Source: Hydractinia symbiolongicarpus (taxonomy: Eukaryota > Cnidaria > Hydrozoa > Anthoathecata > Hydractiniidae). Taken from it: a stretch of 64,000 bases of DNA. This document shows positions 12,569-25,304 of this stretch, piece after piece. The first letter of the stretch is position 1, and each line of letters begins with the position of its first letter. The notes beneath the pieces are model-generated. The model was not told the DNA's origin and did not search any database. It saw nothing but the letters and a program-made list of their open reading frames with translations. The stretch spans positions 23,437,001 through 23,501,000 of the forward strand of contig NC_079885.1 in the NCBI RefSeq assembly GCF_029227915.1. The letters run 5' to 3'. The translations under genes were made by a program, and so were the position numbers.

Positions 12569-12944
12569 ATTAATAATCGTATTTCATAATTTGTAGAGAA
12601 GAGTTTAAAATTAAAAGTTTTTTAAATAAGTTTCTAAACAGTTAACTTCTAGGGGGATTCAAATTTTGTACTGAAAACGCTACACACTTTTGCTACATAG
12701 TCTGTTTTTCACCACTGTTCTACGTCACATGCATAATTACGCATATTAAATTTTTAACCCAGGCCGTTTTACGTGCATTTGCAGCAACGAGACAAAGCCA
12801 TGCTTTAACAACATCTACGCTAAAAAAGTTTGTTTATATATGTGATTAAGTGAATAATATCAAAAAAGAGAGGTATTTTCTATGTCATAATTTTAAATTA
12901 CAAATAATATTTTAAAATAATTTTTCACCAGACAGTCCCTTTAA

Positions 12945-15900
12945 TTGTAAGATGGCAAAAGCAGAAAAAAGTTTTTTAAATGTAGGCCACATTCCCAATA
13001 TTCAAAACCAAAACACATGCCAAATAAAAAGGATTGCAAAAGATTATCCTAAAACTTCACACAATCTTAATACTGTTAAAAGCTATTTACATTAAATATA
13101 ACGTTTTGTTTCAGACCAAATATTATTTTAAGTGTCTTTCACACAAAGACCACCATTCAACGTAACATAGCTACAAAAACAAAATAATAAAAAATGGATT
13201 TGAAGAAAGGAAGGTTGGAATACATATTTTATTAATGATAAAAATAGTTTAAATATTAATGGGAATAAATAAGTAGCAATTATTGCAAGACAAAAAACAT
13301 GAATGTTTTAGAATTAATCATAGTTTTCAATATTAAATTTTACAAATGTTGTCTTCAAAACGAATTAAGAAATGTTTAATTTATAGTCACACAATCCAAA
13401 ATAAATGGTTTCAGTCTATGTCAAAACATGACATGCATGGCTAGAAAATCACTAAATAATTATGTGTGCATTATGTCTTTTGATAAAAAAACAACTGCAT
13501 TTCTTTTTTAATAGAAATATGTTAATTTTGGCATTCTATTATAACTACAAAAACTAATAAAAATAGTTTAATACAATTGAGGCTTTACAGCATTCCTGGA
13601 AACTTTACATTGCAACAACCAATGTTTTCAAATTTTTAAATTTTTGCTGTTGTGAGCAATTAACCGTCAGCAAAGATAAGGCTGCCATTTTTGTCTCTTT
13701 ATTACCTGCATTCTGTCTGTTTGTGTGTGAGAAAAAGTTGTCCTATTGAAACATGAAAAGTGATATACATATAAAGGATGGGCAAAGCCTGGATTTATTC
13801 TACAAGCTACTGACTAGTTAGTTTGTAAGAGCCATTATGTCCCCAAGTAACAATAAAAATTAGACAGAAGTTCAGAAGTTGCAACAGTAAAGAATCCCTC
13901 TAAATATTGACTGGGTCACTAAGACTCTAACCCTAGTAAAAACCACACTTAGCAAGTCACTATTATAGGAAGGCTAGATTGGGCCATATCACCTAGGAGA
14001 TTGAAAAATGTTTTTTCAATCTCTGATAGCTTTGCAGCCATGAAGTTATTGCAAAACAAGAGAGTAACTATCTTTTGCTTACGTAGGCGATACTAATAAA
14101 CCCTCTTATCAGAAATTGTTGCTCTAAATTATATAAGGATGTTTAGCTACCATATTGCTTGCCTGACTGACTGGTAATTTTGCTATTTATCAATGTATGC
14201 TTTGTGTGGGATACTTTTCCACTAGAAACATATATTTCAGTGCAACCCACACAAAAACTCTCAAAAATACCCAAAAACATTTCTTGATAGTTCATATCAG
14301 TTTATGGTAGTTTCTGGACAAGTAACCCACAGTTCTTCCATTGCTTTCAAAAACCGTGAGAATTGCTATAATTAAAAAATATCACAGGATTTGAACATAA
14401 TCATTATCATTAGAAATTTTTTTATTAAGATTAATTATGTAACACACACACATAACAAACAGAATAATTTTTACATTACATTATGGGATTCCGACAAACT
14501 GTTCATGTTTCATTAAATTGAAAAAAAATTGTTTACCAGGTGTAATCCACCTGAATAAAGGACCATGAGCTAATTTCTGCTTTTCCCCTAGACAGGTAGT
14601 AATGCTAGAAAAAAACCATTTATCCAAACATTACTAAATGCTGAAAATAAAACAAAAATTATTCTAATTTAATTTTTTTTCTTTTCAAAAAGGTTATATA
14701 TAATTTACACTAATTTTTAAAGCCATAAACAGATAGAAACTGAGTTTAATGATATTAGCAACAACAACTCAGGCTTGGACAGGAGTAAAATCTCTGGCGT
14801 GCGGGCCATCACATGCCAAAAATCTTGCTGGCAAGTACAACAGACCGCGCGCCATAAAGGGAAGTTAGGTGTGCGTAGTATACGCCTTAAATACTTGGCA
14901 TCCATTACGTTGGGTGAAATTTTGAAAAAAATGAGTATGAATCAACTTTCATCGGACAAAACTTCCAATAGATTTCCATCTTGGTAGGACACTCCCATTT
15001 GCTTGGATCTTAGATTTATTCAATAGTCCTTTTAATCGTTGTTGTTAACCAGGTCTTACACAAGAAATCCAGCCATGCGGTTAACTAATGCGGAGGTGAA
15101 CGCCGACGGAGCACGGATGAAGCAAGTCTGCAAAACTGCACTTACAGGCAGAACAGACACACATAATTATTTTCAAGCACAAGGGACCAATGTTCTATTA
15201 CCAGTTCAAATAAATTTAAAAACATGCAGTATAATTTTTTTCTGTGTAAATTTTGTTAAAATGTATATAGCTAAATTTCCTTTTTGAAGTTATATTTGAG
15301 CCACCTGGATAAAATTAAAAGGGTTTTTTTTAATTTGAAAACAAAAACGCTTGTGATGATGTTACAAATAATAATAATAATAAAAACTTATTTTGTTTTA
15401 TATGTTTTAAGTTTTCTTTAGCGATGGCATTTTTGCAATTCAATTGGCTTATTAAAATGCACAGCCTTACTTTGTTTTTTAACAACTTCATATTTATTAC
15501 TTGTGGAAAGTATGATCATGATTACAAAACTTCCATGATGGCACATGGCAAAAAAAACACAACAAAATAGATGCTGAATGAAGGTTGAGTAATAGTAATA
15601 ATAATCCTTTAATAGTGGCACTTTGGGGTTCACTGCTCATGGGACTTGCTCTGTAACACCCCCACCCCATAAAATAGCTACAGCTTTGTGTTTTGCAAGA
15701 AGTAATGGAATTCCTCTTAGCATTGGAAGAAAAAAATTAAGTAAAGGCTTTAAAACAATATGTAAAAATTGCATGCCATTGCATGTCCATGGCTGTCTGG
15801 GTGTGTGATTTGTCACACTTGCAACAAAAACTCATGGCAAAGCTTGCTATTTAATAAAAATGCAAAGTAATAAAGATCATGAAGGTCATAATAATAATGC

Positions 15901-16260
15901 CCTTAAGATCATGATGTAATGTTCACAATAGATGTAATATTCACAAAGGTGGCCATCACCTACATTAGTATTTATACTATCTGATGGTCTCCCCGTAGGT
16001 ATTTATTTAATGTAAATATATAGATATTTTTGTGATAGCATGATGGAATGTGTGCATTGCGCATAATACACAACCCATTATGTTAGGTGTCCTAATTCTA
16101 GTACTGTCCAATGATTTCAGCATAACTTCAATGTTAGGTTCTTAATCGCCTAGTTACAGTAATAAGCCTCAAATAGCGTAATTGAGCTAGCACTTGTTGC
16201 CTAACTAGGCGAGGTGCCTGATTAGGCCACCCTCTAAAAATGAATATGAAAAATAACAAA
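12945..16260. other. No gene recognised; AT-rich spacer
   Basis: I find no domain-bearing reading frame, no paired inverted ends and no RNA gene here. Scattered short open frames (for example around 14720-15290) lack recognisable motifs and good splice contexts. A short (AAT)n tract lies near 15369-15384. Confidence 0.5.
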
Positions 16261-16329
16261 ATGACTATCAATACGGAAAAAAACTGAAACAATCTTTTTT
16301 AGCAACCACAACCAGTTAAAAAAAGTTGG

Positions 16330-16830
16330 GAACAAAACTTTAAACTATATGGGTAATCCTTTAAAGAGAAGCGAAAAAGTTAAATATCTTGTGATAATTT
16401 GGATCACAAAATGCAATGGGAAGAGCACATTAATGACAAAAATAAAAAAATCCTTATTAAATATTCTAAAATTAGAACCATTGAATCTTGTTTAACACCT
16501 CACACCAAAAACCTTTTAATTGATGCACTTGTCATGCAATATTTCAACTACTGCTCCTCGGCATTGGCTTGTGCCACCCAAGGCAGATTGAAAAAACTAG
16601 AAAAACGGTTAAAATGTGTCTTTTTTTGGAAAGAGGAGGAATATTCATTGTTAAATTCACTTATCAAAAACGATGCCACTTTAGTTTTCAAAGCCATGAA
16701 TCGCATTGCTCCTGATTACATGTGCTAAAAATTCCTCTTGGCAAAAAAATGTCACAATCACCAAACAAGAGGAGCTTCTAAAAACAGGTTCGCACTTCCC
16801 TTGTATTTTGCAAATTCTAATGGAGATCAC
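16330..16830 (+). pseudogene. LINE (non-LTR) reverse transcriptase C-terminal remnant
   Basis: The frame 16399-16728 reads LDHKMQWEEHI, LLIDALVMQYFNYC and NDATLVFKAMNRIAPDYM, the conserved region after the catalytic part of LINE reverse transcriptases (CR1/L2/Jockey-like). Just upstream, KRSEKVKYL is in another frame and would have to join by a frameshift near 16395. After a stop at 16727, HNHQTRGASKNRFALPLYF continues the family's C-terminus in another frame. The catalytic YADD part and the endonuclease are absent. This is a 5'-truncated dead copy; the exact clade is unresolved. Confidence 0.7.
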
Positions 16831-16839
16831 TTTTTAATT

Positions 16840-18470
16840 TTTGTTTTTTATTCTTTCTAACTTAAAGCACCACCATTTTGAGTTTATATGTACATTTTTG
16901 TTTTCAGTAGACATTGTGCCATTTCGATGCACAACCGTATGCTTTGTGATCAAAGTGGACTTTTACCAAGTAGAAAACACATGAAGCAATCAGTCAACTT
17001 TGCCCTATAATGTGCAAAGATGCTGATGCAAAAGTAAATGGATTTTGTTGGTTCTGTGTGTGGAAGAAGAAAAAGTCACAAGTTTTAACATTTAAACAAA
17101 ATGTTAAAACAAAATGTTAAAACTTGTTCAATGTTTCCTCAAATTTACTGACTCCCTGACTCAAATTTTGCCTTTCAAAGTGAGTCGGTTGGGTGACGTT
17201 CTAACACAAACCATTTGTGACCTTAAGGTGTTTAACCTCCCTGACTGGCTAAGGGTTAATTTTACAATGAATTTTTTGTACGCAGTATGTTAATTCAATA
17301 AAAAGTGAACAGAGTTGCGAATATTGAAGAAAAACAGATTAGAGTTAGTTAGCTAGTTAGCCAGATCCTAAAATAAAATCTCATCCTAAATTTTAAAAGA
17401 CACTTTAGGTTCATTCCACACTCAGTCAGGGAAAACAACAAATTAAGTTATGTAACCTTAATTAGGCTATCATCTCCTAACTAAGCCATGCCAATAGCCT
17501 AATAGGATATGAAATCATATTTTTACTTTTGCAAATGAAATACGCACATTCGCACCTATATTACTTGTTGTTTTGATTCTTATCAATGCTGCGTCTAACT
17601 CATCAAAATTTTAATGAAAATTAAAGATGAAATGTTGTTTTCAAAATAGTGCTTGCGGAAGACAATGTTGTCGGAAAGAATCTCCTAGTTAGGCCATAAT
17701 AATCTAATTAGACTATGCGCAAAATATTTTTCTGATTTTGGTCAATATCTTTTAGTTCCTTCATACAAATGCAACAAATTTTTTTAAACATCAAAGTTTT
17801 GAAATTTGGCTGCACAAAGAGAGTGAAATAAAGATGCGGAAAGCGCGTTAATGTTAATTTTTTTGCTTTTAAAAAATTTTCATAGGCTAGGATAGCATAG
17901 CTAAGTTGGGAATTCCTCTCCTAATTTGGCAAATAGCTTATAATTTGTTTGATATCCTAATTTGCTGTTTTCCCTCTGACTGACTAGTTTATGCTCTGTT
18001 GTAGTATTATTCAGCTAGCCATATAGCTCGCTGTAAATAAGATAGAAATAAAACAATTAAATAATACATATGCAAAAACAACAGGAAATAAAGATATGGT
18101 TGCAAATAAATCATCCTACACTACAGTCTCGTTGTTCATCTTTGTTAGCCATCCGTGTCACGTCATGTCATGTGCGCCTCCCGAGATTTGTTTACAAAAT
18201 CCTAGCGACAGTGTTATGATTTTCCGAACAATGTTAATGACCATATCCAGTATTGGTGAAGATTACGCCAGGTTGGGATAAGTATATCCCATTCTCGACC
18301 CCAGAGATTTTTGAGAAAACTACTTTTTGATCTTACTTACATCGGTAATGTGGGTTCTTTCCCAATTCCACCAATTTAATGTTCAGCTTCGCAGCATTTA
18401 CCACATATTTTTAGATATATATCGGTCAACTAATATTTTGGCTTTTTACACTTTATATGTAACCTGGACT
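16840..18470. other. No gene recognised; AT-rich spacer
   Basis: Several short phrases such as CCTAACTAGGC / CTAATTAGGC recur here and just upstream (16140-17960), suggesting an old degraded repeat. I see no coding exon with recognisable motifs and no paired inverted ends. Confidence 0.4.
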
Positions 18471-18478
18471 TTTTAATC

Positions 18479-18559
18479 AAACCTCGTATCCAGGGCACTT
18501 TTCGCATTCTTTTATCGTCTCAATATATAAAAGCTAAAAAATACCCTGGGAAGAGGTTG
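18479..18559. mobile_element. Short foldback MITE, CCTCGTTCCCAGGGC family
   Basis: Left end AAACCTCGTATCCAGGGCA; right end TACCCTGGGAAGAGGTTGTT. These are inverted copies of each other with mismatches and match the element at 1902-1989. It is about 80 bp with no coding capacity. Confidence 0.6.
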
Positions 18560-19070
18560 TTCGACATCTGGAGGTTTTGCATTGGTGGCAGTCTCATTGG
18601 GAATTAGAAAAAGAGTTAATGACAAGTAATTCTTAATCAAGTTTATTTCCTGATAGTCAAGAAAGCAAAGCATCTTCGAGGTTGCATACAATGCCATCAA
18701 TCCGTCCCAAGGTCCTAATGAAAAGGTTGACATGTCACACTGTGGGTAAATTTGTTTTTAAAGTGACCTGTAAATAGCTTAACATAAATAGAGTTTAATA
18801 TCCTTGTAGATGTGTTTTAATTGCGTTAAATCTTATTCTAACGAGTGTAAAATGTTCGTGGATCTATAATTTCATTAACGTTTATTTTTTACAAAAGTCA
18901 CCATTTTATATAGTGTATTTGCATAATACAATAAAATATTAAAAAAAGGATACAAAAACACATAGCTATAAGCCTGATATAAGTAGGCAACCAATTGTCT
19001 ATGTAGAAATACGAAAATAAACTTATTTAAAAAAGTAACAGCAAGTTATTATAGAACAAGAGTAGCAACA

Positions 19071-19168
19071 ACCTCGTTCCCAGCACTTGATGTCTCTTTT
19101 CTATAACCGGGACGGAGAGACCGTTCCGGGGTCAGAAGAGATACAAAATGCACTGGGAAGGAGGTTGG
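19071..19168. mobile_element. Short foldback MITE, CCTCGTTCCCAGGGC family
   Basis: The ends are CAACCTCGTTCCCAGCAC and its near-inverse CACTGGGAAGGAGGTTG. The interior contains an ACCGGGACGGAGAGACCG segment not shared with the 1902 copy, so the family is defined by its ends. Confidence 0.6.
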
Positions 19169-20069
19169 AGTAGCGACTATATAAATATCCAGTATAAGGC
19201 TTTTTGTGGGTTTTTTCAAACAGTAAAATAGATAGAATTACGTAAAAGATTACTGGAGAAAATTTTCAGAATTTTTAAGAATAGCTAGTAGTAGTAGGTT
19301 GTAAAACGATTTTAAGAGCATAAATTTTTAAACATTTGTATACACGCACTGAATAAACATGAATGGGTTATGTTAGCGATAAAACACAAGCAATGTATGG
19401 TAACGAAAAATATTGAGATAGGCAATGTTCAAGAAGTATTATATTGCTGAAAGACTAATTTTTTTAGCAAGACTCGTTTTTCTACTCCCCGTTTGATAAA
19501 ACTTTCTGTTTTAAAATTCCTACAAATAAACGGCTATTATATTATTTACATTTTGCTATTTTAAATTTAATTCGTGAATAACAATAATATATTCACAATA
19601 TCGATTAAAAAAAAAACACTTTCGTTGCCAGTGACGAAAAAACGGATAGGAGGTGTTTGTAGGATCAAGGGTAGGGTTTTATAAACGTAACACAAATAGT
19701 AACAATACAGTTTCCTTGTCATTTTAAACCCCTTGCTTAAACCCATCCGTTGCATCGTTGTAACTTTTAAAATCTTCACGATACTAAATTTAACTCCATC
19801 CAAAAACTAATCTGCTTCCTATAGCACTGTGTAATCGTGTTCTTTTTCATGAACTTCGGTTTAAAAATCAACTCATTTGCTAGCTACTTCTACATATAAA
19901 ATTCCGAATAATAGTATATAAATATTTCGTATTCCATTTTCTTCGTTTTTCTCCCTTTTAAAACTTTATTTTCATTATTTCTTTCCTCCTTCATCTCTAA
20001 CAGTTTTGGCGCATATATCTTTTGTTTATAAAACTTTCGAGAAAAAATAAATATGCGATAAATTTGTTT

Positions 20070-20336
20070 TTAATAAAAGGTACACGGGCTAAAATGCGCC
20101 ATTTCCCGGTTCGATCCAACGCGCATGCATCGTGTTCCCATACAGTAAGCGTTGATGACTGCAATAACTGCGCCAACACAAAACAAAATGACTGCTATAG
20201 TAAACATGATAATATCCTCAAGTTCGTCTTTGTTTGTGTTTGCAAAAAAAATTATGTCTTGGAAAATTACATGCTCTACTGACTTCTTTGTTGTTAAATC
20301 GTTCACAGTGGTCGTATATTTCTTGTGACAACACAT
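20070..20336 (-). CDS. Small single-pass membrane protein candidate (a)
   Basis: An 88-codon frame from ATG at 20336 begins MCCHKKYTTTVND and ends in a stop at 20070. Residues about 43-66 (IIMFTIAVILFCVGAVIAVI) form a clear transmembrane segment, followed by a short cysteine-containing tail (MGTRCMRVGSNREMAHFSP). The tail and the membrane segment resemble the frame at 24376-24567 (NK..E, a membrane segment, RC/SC, VG, HFS). I do not recognise a family. It could be one exon of a spliced gene or a chance frame in AT-rich DNA. Confidence 0.25.
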   Translation of the reverse strand: MCCHKKYTTTVNDLTTKKSVEHVIFQDIIFFANTNKDELEDIIMFTIAVILFCVGAVIAVINAYCMGTRCMRVGSNREMAHFSPCTFY

Positions 20337-21260
20337 TTAGGACAGCACATATACATGAAATCTACACCTTGTCAAGTTAGCTATAAATGGCTGTTGTAAT
20401 ATTAATTTTTTGACTTCATAGACGCTAAATTGATTTTACTAAAGGAGGGCAAGGTTTTCATTGAGAAATTAAAGCTTGTATTATTTCAACAAGAAATGGA
20501 CGCATTTATCTTGCCTTTTTTAGTAGCATAAATTGTTAATTTTTGTCAATTCAATCGCCGTTTTCTGCAAGATTTTGCACCAATTAAAAATTCAAACCAA
20601 TTTTATATGCAGTTTGAATTTTTAGGACAAAATATTTTAATTTTATATGAATATTTAAAATTTCAAACTAAAACACTTTTGCAAAGAAAGTATAGATACA
20701 CAGGAGATGTTATTAAATATAATTAAACAAATTTACAAAACATTAAAAAGATTTAGCATTTCAAGTAATATTTTATTTTTTACAAACGCATGCACTTATG
20801 CATTTCAGCCTTCCCTTGCTTCGCACAACCCTTACTGAATGGAAGCCAATGTTCCATTCAAAACACGATACCTAAACAACATCTGAAAAACTGGTCATGA
20901 AATGGAGCACACGTTTTTTTTATATATTTTGAAGAGGGTTACAAGTGAGCTTCTTACTTCTTCACTATTTTAGGAGCCACAACTAACTGGCTGAAGTAAA
21001 TGAAGAACTTATGTATGTAAAAAGAAAAACAAAAGAATCAGGACTAACATTTAAAATACCTTTTGAATTGATTCTGGTTTTTTGACAATTTTTTTTACGT
21101 GATATTATTTCTCGTACACCGAATACACTATACTACTCTTTTGGCTCATGATATTATAATTGAGATTTGTGGGGTAATTGTCCGCAGATAATTAGACAAC
21201 CTCCATCTAGTATATCCCCTGGATATTTTCCCCGATAATATCCATTGAATAATTAGTGGA

Positions 21261-21560
21261 TCAATTATCTAGGGAATGTTTATCAAGAACTATAAGGCAT
21301 GACTTGTACAAATGATCTTTTTCTCTGAATTGCAGAACTTCATTACCTCGCCAACAATCTTCGGCAACTTTATTTTTGCAAATATGTAGGCAAGGTGAAC
21401 AACGTTCTGTATAAGAATGATTAAGTCGCAGTTTTTTCAATATCTGCAATATGGAGCAAGCTACTTCAAGGTCCAAAAAATTGGAAAGATATGATGTCTG
21501 GGGACGGAGCCTGGCTACATATCTATCTCCAATTTTAATTACAAAGCTGACTTCCATTGG
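21261..21560 (-). CDS. Unrecognised terminal-exon-like frame with cysteines
   Basis: On minus the frame reads MEVSFVIKIGDRYVARL, DLEVACSILQILKKLRL, then a cysteine-containing part (ERCSPCLHICKNKV, EDCWRGNEVLQF), ending at a stop at 21261. Composition is protein-like, and no low-complexity AT translation is apparent. An in-frame AG near 21420 could be an internal acceptor, leaving only the cysteine-rich part as an exon. I find no partner exons and do not recognise the family. Confidence 0.25.
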   Translation of the reverse strand, partial: PMEVSFVIKIGDRYVARLRPQTSYLSNFLDLEVACSILQILKKLRLNHSYTERCSPCLHICKNKVAEDCWRGNEVLQFREKDHLYKSCLIVLDKHSLDN

Positions 21561-23021
21561 AGTAGTGTCTAATTTACCTTCAAATGCGATTGAAAATACA
21601 TTTAAAACCAAAATTTTTTGTACACACTTCGTTGTGCATAGTTTTAAGTGTACCCGGATTTGTAATGATTAACATATATTGAACGACTAAACATATACTA
21701 AAGTCTTGGTAAATTAAATAGTTTTTGTTAATCAGAGTTAAGAACCTGTTTTCTCTTCTGTTGCAGATACCAATTAATAAACAGAAAAGGTCTTATAAAA
21801 CCTTTGAAACCAAGCATGTTCTGAAATCAATTATGACTGCTTATACGCCCTAATACTTTGGTCAAAAGCCTCCTTTTTCTTAAGAGATCCGACATGTTTG
21901 CAGTTGCAGGGGCGACTTTTTTTCGTATTAAGATCACGTGACTAAAGTCTCGCCATGCTTGGGCCCTACTGAGCACAAAATGTTTAAAATTTCAGCTCAA
22001 ATCTGATTGGTCAAAATGTACCGTTAAATTTCGTATATTTAGCCTCAAGTAGCTACGCCGTTTAGGTTTGAAATAAAGCAGAACTTTTTATTTAAACGAA
22101 TAGAGGTAAGAAGGAGTAAAAATTAAACTTTCTTATTTTTTTTAAACTTTGTATATTTTTATTCACTCCTTTATTTCTTAAAATTTAAAGAAGGATCAAG
22201 CATCACCAATATAGTTGTTTTCTCTCCAAAGTTCGTCCCCGTTTTTTTAAGAGCCTTTAATAAAACATGAACTAATTTTGTGGAAAATTAAAAACAAAGA
22301 AAAAACATTTCTGACATTCCGAAATTGTTTTTTGAAACAAATATGGCTCTCCCTTGAAATAGTGTGTACTACCTAAAATGATATCTTATTAAAATCCTGA
22401 ACATAAAAATTAACAATCTACAGAAGATATCATTTTCACATATCAAGCATGTATTGTGCAAGCCTAATTATTAGACCACTGCTGAATTTAGAGAAACTTC
22501 AGAATGGCGATTTTTAAACTAATTCTTCATGTTTATCAGATCCTAAACATGTGCATTATTCATGTACAGCTATGTAGCTAGTTTTATAGCAAAGGCAGCC
22601 AAGAAGAACTAAGAATATTAGAATGGGGAATGCTGTTGTCAATTTCCTTTTAAATAATTCAATAAACAGTTGTGGTGTTTGTACAACCTGGTCCCCACAG
22701 CATTTTGCCTTGTTGATGAAGTTGATAGCGGTAAAAAAGGCCACTCCGTAATAACGGCTCAGGGGCCACAAGATTCTGTGTACAGTTGTGGTGTTGTGTC
22801 GTTTGCAGCGGTTCTTAATACATCAAGATGTAAAAAACAACTGTTATAACCAACTTTAACATATAAAATATGATTTATTTTCCATATAAAGCCAAGTGAA
22901 GGAGGTTGTTTATTGAAAAGAAAAAATGCTACAACAGGGAAGCTCGATAATGCATTTATCAAGTTTTCTAAATCTGCAGTTTATTTTACAAGGATATATC
23001 CTCCTAGGTCTATTCAATTAA

Positions 23022-23402
23022 GGAGCTGTTCATATGGAGGCGGGCTGGCTCGGTTAGGCGGGCTGGCTCGGTTAGGCGGGCTGGCTTGGCTAGCCGGGGT
23101 GATTTTCATCTCGTGTTCATATGAATTTTTTTTACTTCTTGGCCAGCCGGGATGGAAAAGTTGTTTACATTTCACAAAAGATTACATTTCACAATGAAGA
23201 CAAAAGAATATATTTCGAACTTTAAATAATTGATGAGAATTTTTTAAATCTATTGTTAATTTCATCTAGCCTAGGCGGGCTGGCTCGCCTGCAATATGAA
23301 CACATTTTTATTTTTTATTTTTTTTCTTAATAGCAGCGAGATCCCGCTCAGCTGAGCCAGCCCGGTCAATCCGAGCCTGCCCGTCTCCATATGAACCGCC
23401 CC
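23022..23402. mobile_element. 381-bp MITE with TAA target duplication (Harbinger-like)
   Basis: TAA at 23019-23021 and TAA at 23403-23405 flank inverted ends: left GGAGCTGTTCATATGGAGGC; right end, reverse-complemented, GGGGCGGTTCATATGGAGAC. Terminal repeats continue through GGGC.GGCTCGG. The left part also carries a direct repeat of CGGGCTGGCTCGGTTAGG. A 3-bp TWA duplication is typical of PIF/Harbinger elements; that class is inference. No coding capacity. Confidence 0.7.
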
Positions 23403-24375
23403 TAAATCTCGGGTGCAATTTTGCGGAAGGCAACGTAGTAAATTTTTTTGCAGCATTTAATCTCACTGATTTACGCGAGTAAGAACTACGAGTTCTAGTT
23501 CTTGAAAATTTCAACATAAGAGGCATTCAAGAACATAAAAGTTTTTATTTAAACTCCATCCAAATTTTTTATCAATTTTACCTAATTTTTTTGTGTGTGA
23601 ATATGTTATAATACTAGAAACATAGCCTCTTTAGTGTTTGTAAAAGGATCTCCCTTTTAAATCAGACATTTTGAATCACTCATAAACTTCATAAACAAAA
23701 CCACGCTCTTATAAACTTCCACTCTTCCTTCTGAACCACAGCCGTAATTTCACTCCCGCAATTCACACACAAAGTATACGCAAAATTAAAAACATCAACT
23801 TGTCATCAGGAGTTCTTCCTTTTTTAAATCTTACATTTGCTAAAACGCCACGGGGATGAAATGAAAATTAATATATGCATGTTGGCTAAGTAGATAAGTT
23901 TTTTATAAAAAGAACAAAAAAAAACAAACTTGACGCACGTTCTGACTAACGCCTGATAAACAGAATACGCCCTATGGAAATCAGAAATTCAAAACCTAAG
24001 CAAATTTACATGCCTAGCTTGCAAACATATCATTGAAAATAAGAAATATATTCACCCCATTGACATTTAGTGTGGTCAAATCTATTTCATTATTAATAAG
24101 TCGAATATAAATCGCTATACAAAACGCATGAATGCATTGAATCGATTAAAAAAGGTGCTCTATGCTTGAAATAAATTACCTGCTATATTATTTCGTTACC
24201 AAACCTTTTTATGAACTAACCGATAGCAATGATAAAATGGCACGAGTTCGAATTTAAGTAGCAACACTTCACCGCACTGTTATTTAATAAAAATATTAGA
24301 TATCGCATGGATATTTCATATGTGGTGAAGAGCAAGGCTGTAACTATATGTCGACGAATAACATTATAAAAAACA

Positions 24376-24567
24376 GTGAGTCAGTTTTATAAAGTTCAAC
24401 GAAAACAAAACAAATATGAAAATATGATTGAGTTAATGGTCGTTACTGTTGTGCTGGTGGCTGGAACATTAATGGTTGTACAGACTTTTGTTATGAGAAG
24501 TTGCTTTCAAGTTGGTCAACCGGCACAAAATTCACACTTTAGCGATAAAACTTTGTCAAAATTTTAA
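24376..24567 (+). CDS. Small single-pass membrane protein candidate (b)
   Basis: A frame whose first ATG codes MIEL reads NKYENMIELMVVTVVLVAG, then TLMVVQTFVMRSCFQVGQ, then a short polar tail with HFSDKTLSKF and a stop at 24567. There is one strong hydrophobic span and a short cysteine-containing tail. It resembles the minus-strand frame at 20070-20336 in order and spacing of features. No promoter or splice evidence settles whether it is expressed. Confidence 0.25.
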   Translation: MSQFYKVQRKQNKYENMIELMVVTVVLVAGTLMVVQTFVMRSCFQVGQPAQNSHFSDKTLSKF

Positions 24568-25150
24568 AGATTTAAAGAATATATCAAAACATTTTTTGAA
24601 CCTTGCATAATCGAAGCATCTATTGTTTTGATCAAATAGACGCAAACATGAATAGAGCGTCTTGTTACGAAATTTTATATTTTAGTATTAAACGTGATGT
24701 GTGTAAATTTTATACTGATTTTACTGCACAGAAGAAATTATAGCGTGAAGAAACAGCCGAGTTTGATATTTTTTCAGGTAAATTTAATTTAATTTTCTTT
24801 CTTTATTCGATTCCCAATCAACGAACTTTAATTGCGCCTTTTAAATGTGCGTACATGGGATGTGAAAACACTCCAGCTGTTAATTATTTTTTTAAAGTTT
24901 TAAGCTGCTAGAGAAATATTGAAAAATTATTACTCCTGATTGTTTTTATCTAAAAAATATAACGGGGTACGAAATGGGTACCCATTTTTAACTTTAATGG
25001 CTTACACTAAAAAATCAGACGAGGCGGTGAAAATATTTATTAGAGCTATACCGTGACTTTAATTTTTTTATAGGCTGACGACGATGGAATCATCATGTAA
25101 ATAACACACGAATATTTTTTCCTTTCTGACATCTGTTATGCAAAATACAC

Positions 25151-25297
25151 ATGGCATTATTGGTAATCCTTTGCGCAATCACAGTCTTTGTCGTCTGCAC
25201 ATGCATACAAGCTGCCATGTTGCTTAAATGCCCCTGTCTAAAAAACCGAACATGCACTGTACCGAACAGATGTAATCCTTCCAATCACCATTACTAA
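25151..25297 (+). CDS. 48-residue cysteine-rich membrane peptide candidate (c)
   Basis: ATG at 25151 opens MALLVILCAITVFVVCTCIQ, a signal-anchor-like hydrophobic start, followed by LLKCPCLKNRTCTVPNRC and a stop at 25297. Five cysteines follow the hydrophobic part or flank its end closely. The frame is too short for confidence. An intron-end-like TTACTAACTTGCAG (branch site plus acceptor) lies directly after it, ending at 25304, so this sequence may be intronic. Family unknown. Confidence 0.2.
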   Translation: MALLVILCAITVFVVCTCIQAAMLLKCPCLKNRTCTVPNRCNPSNHHY

Positions 25298-25304
25298 CTT
25301 GCAG

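Larger units (their letters stand above)
10365..12940. mobile_element. TTAA-flanked DNA transposon, Kolobok-like, with THAP and P2X7-like genes
   Basis: TTAA at 10361-10364 and TTAA at 12941-12944 flank inverted ends: left AGGGACAGTCCGTTAAAAAA; right end, reverse-complemented, AGGGACTGTCTGGTGAAAAA. The element is 2,576 bp. TTAA target duplications are known for piggyBac and Kolobok; THAP zinc fingers are associated with Kolobok, which favours that class. Two coding pieces lie inside: a THAP exon on plus (10928) and a P2X7 C-terminal-like gene on minus (12568-11795). I see no complete transposase catalytic domain, so this copy is probably non-autonomous or decayed. The class is inference from the ends and the THAP exon. 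Confidence 0.6.

Noticed and set aside
18512-18733. 73-codon minus frame (MSTFSLGPWDGLMALYATSK)
   Set aside because: Its 3' end runs into the MITE at 18479-18559 and no splice partner or family match is visible.
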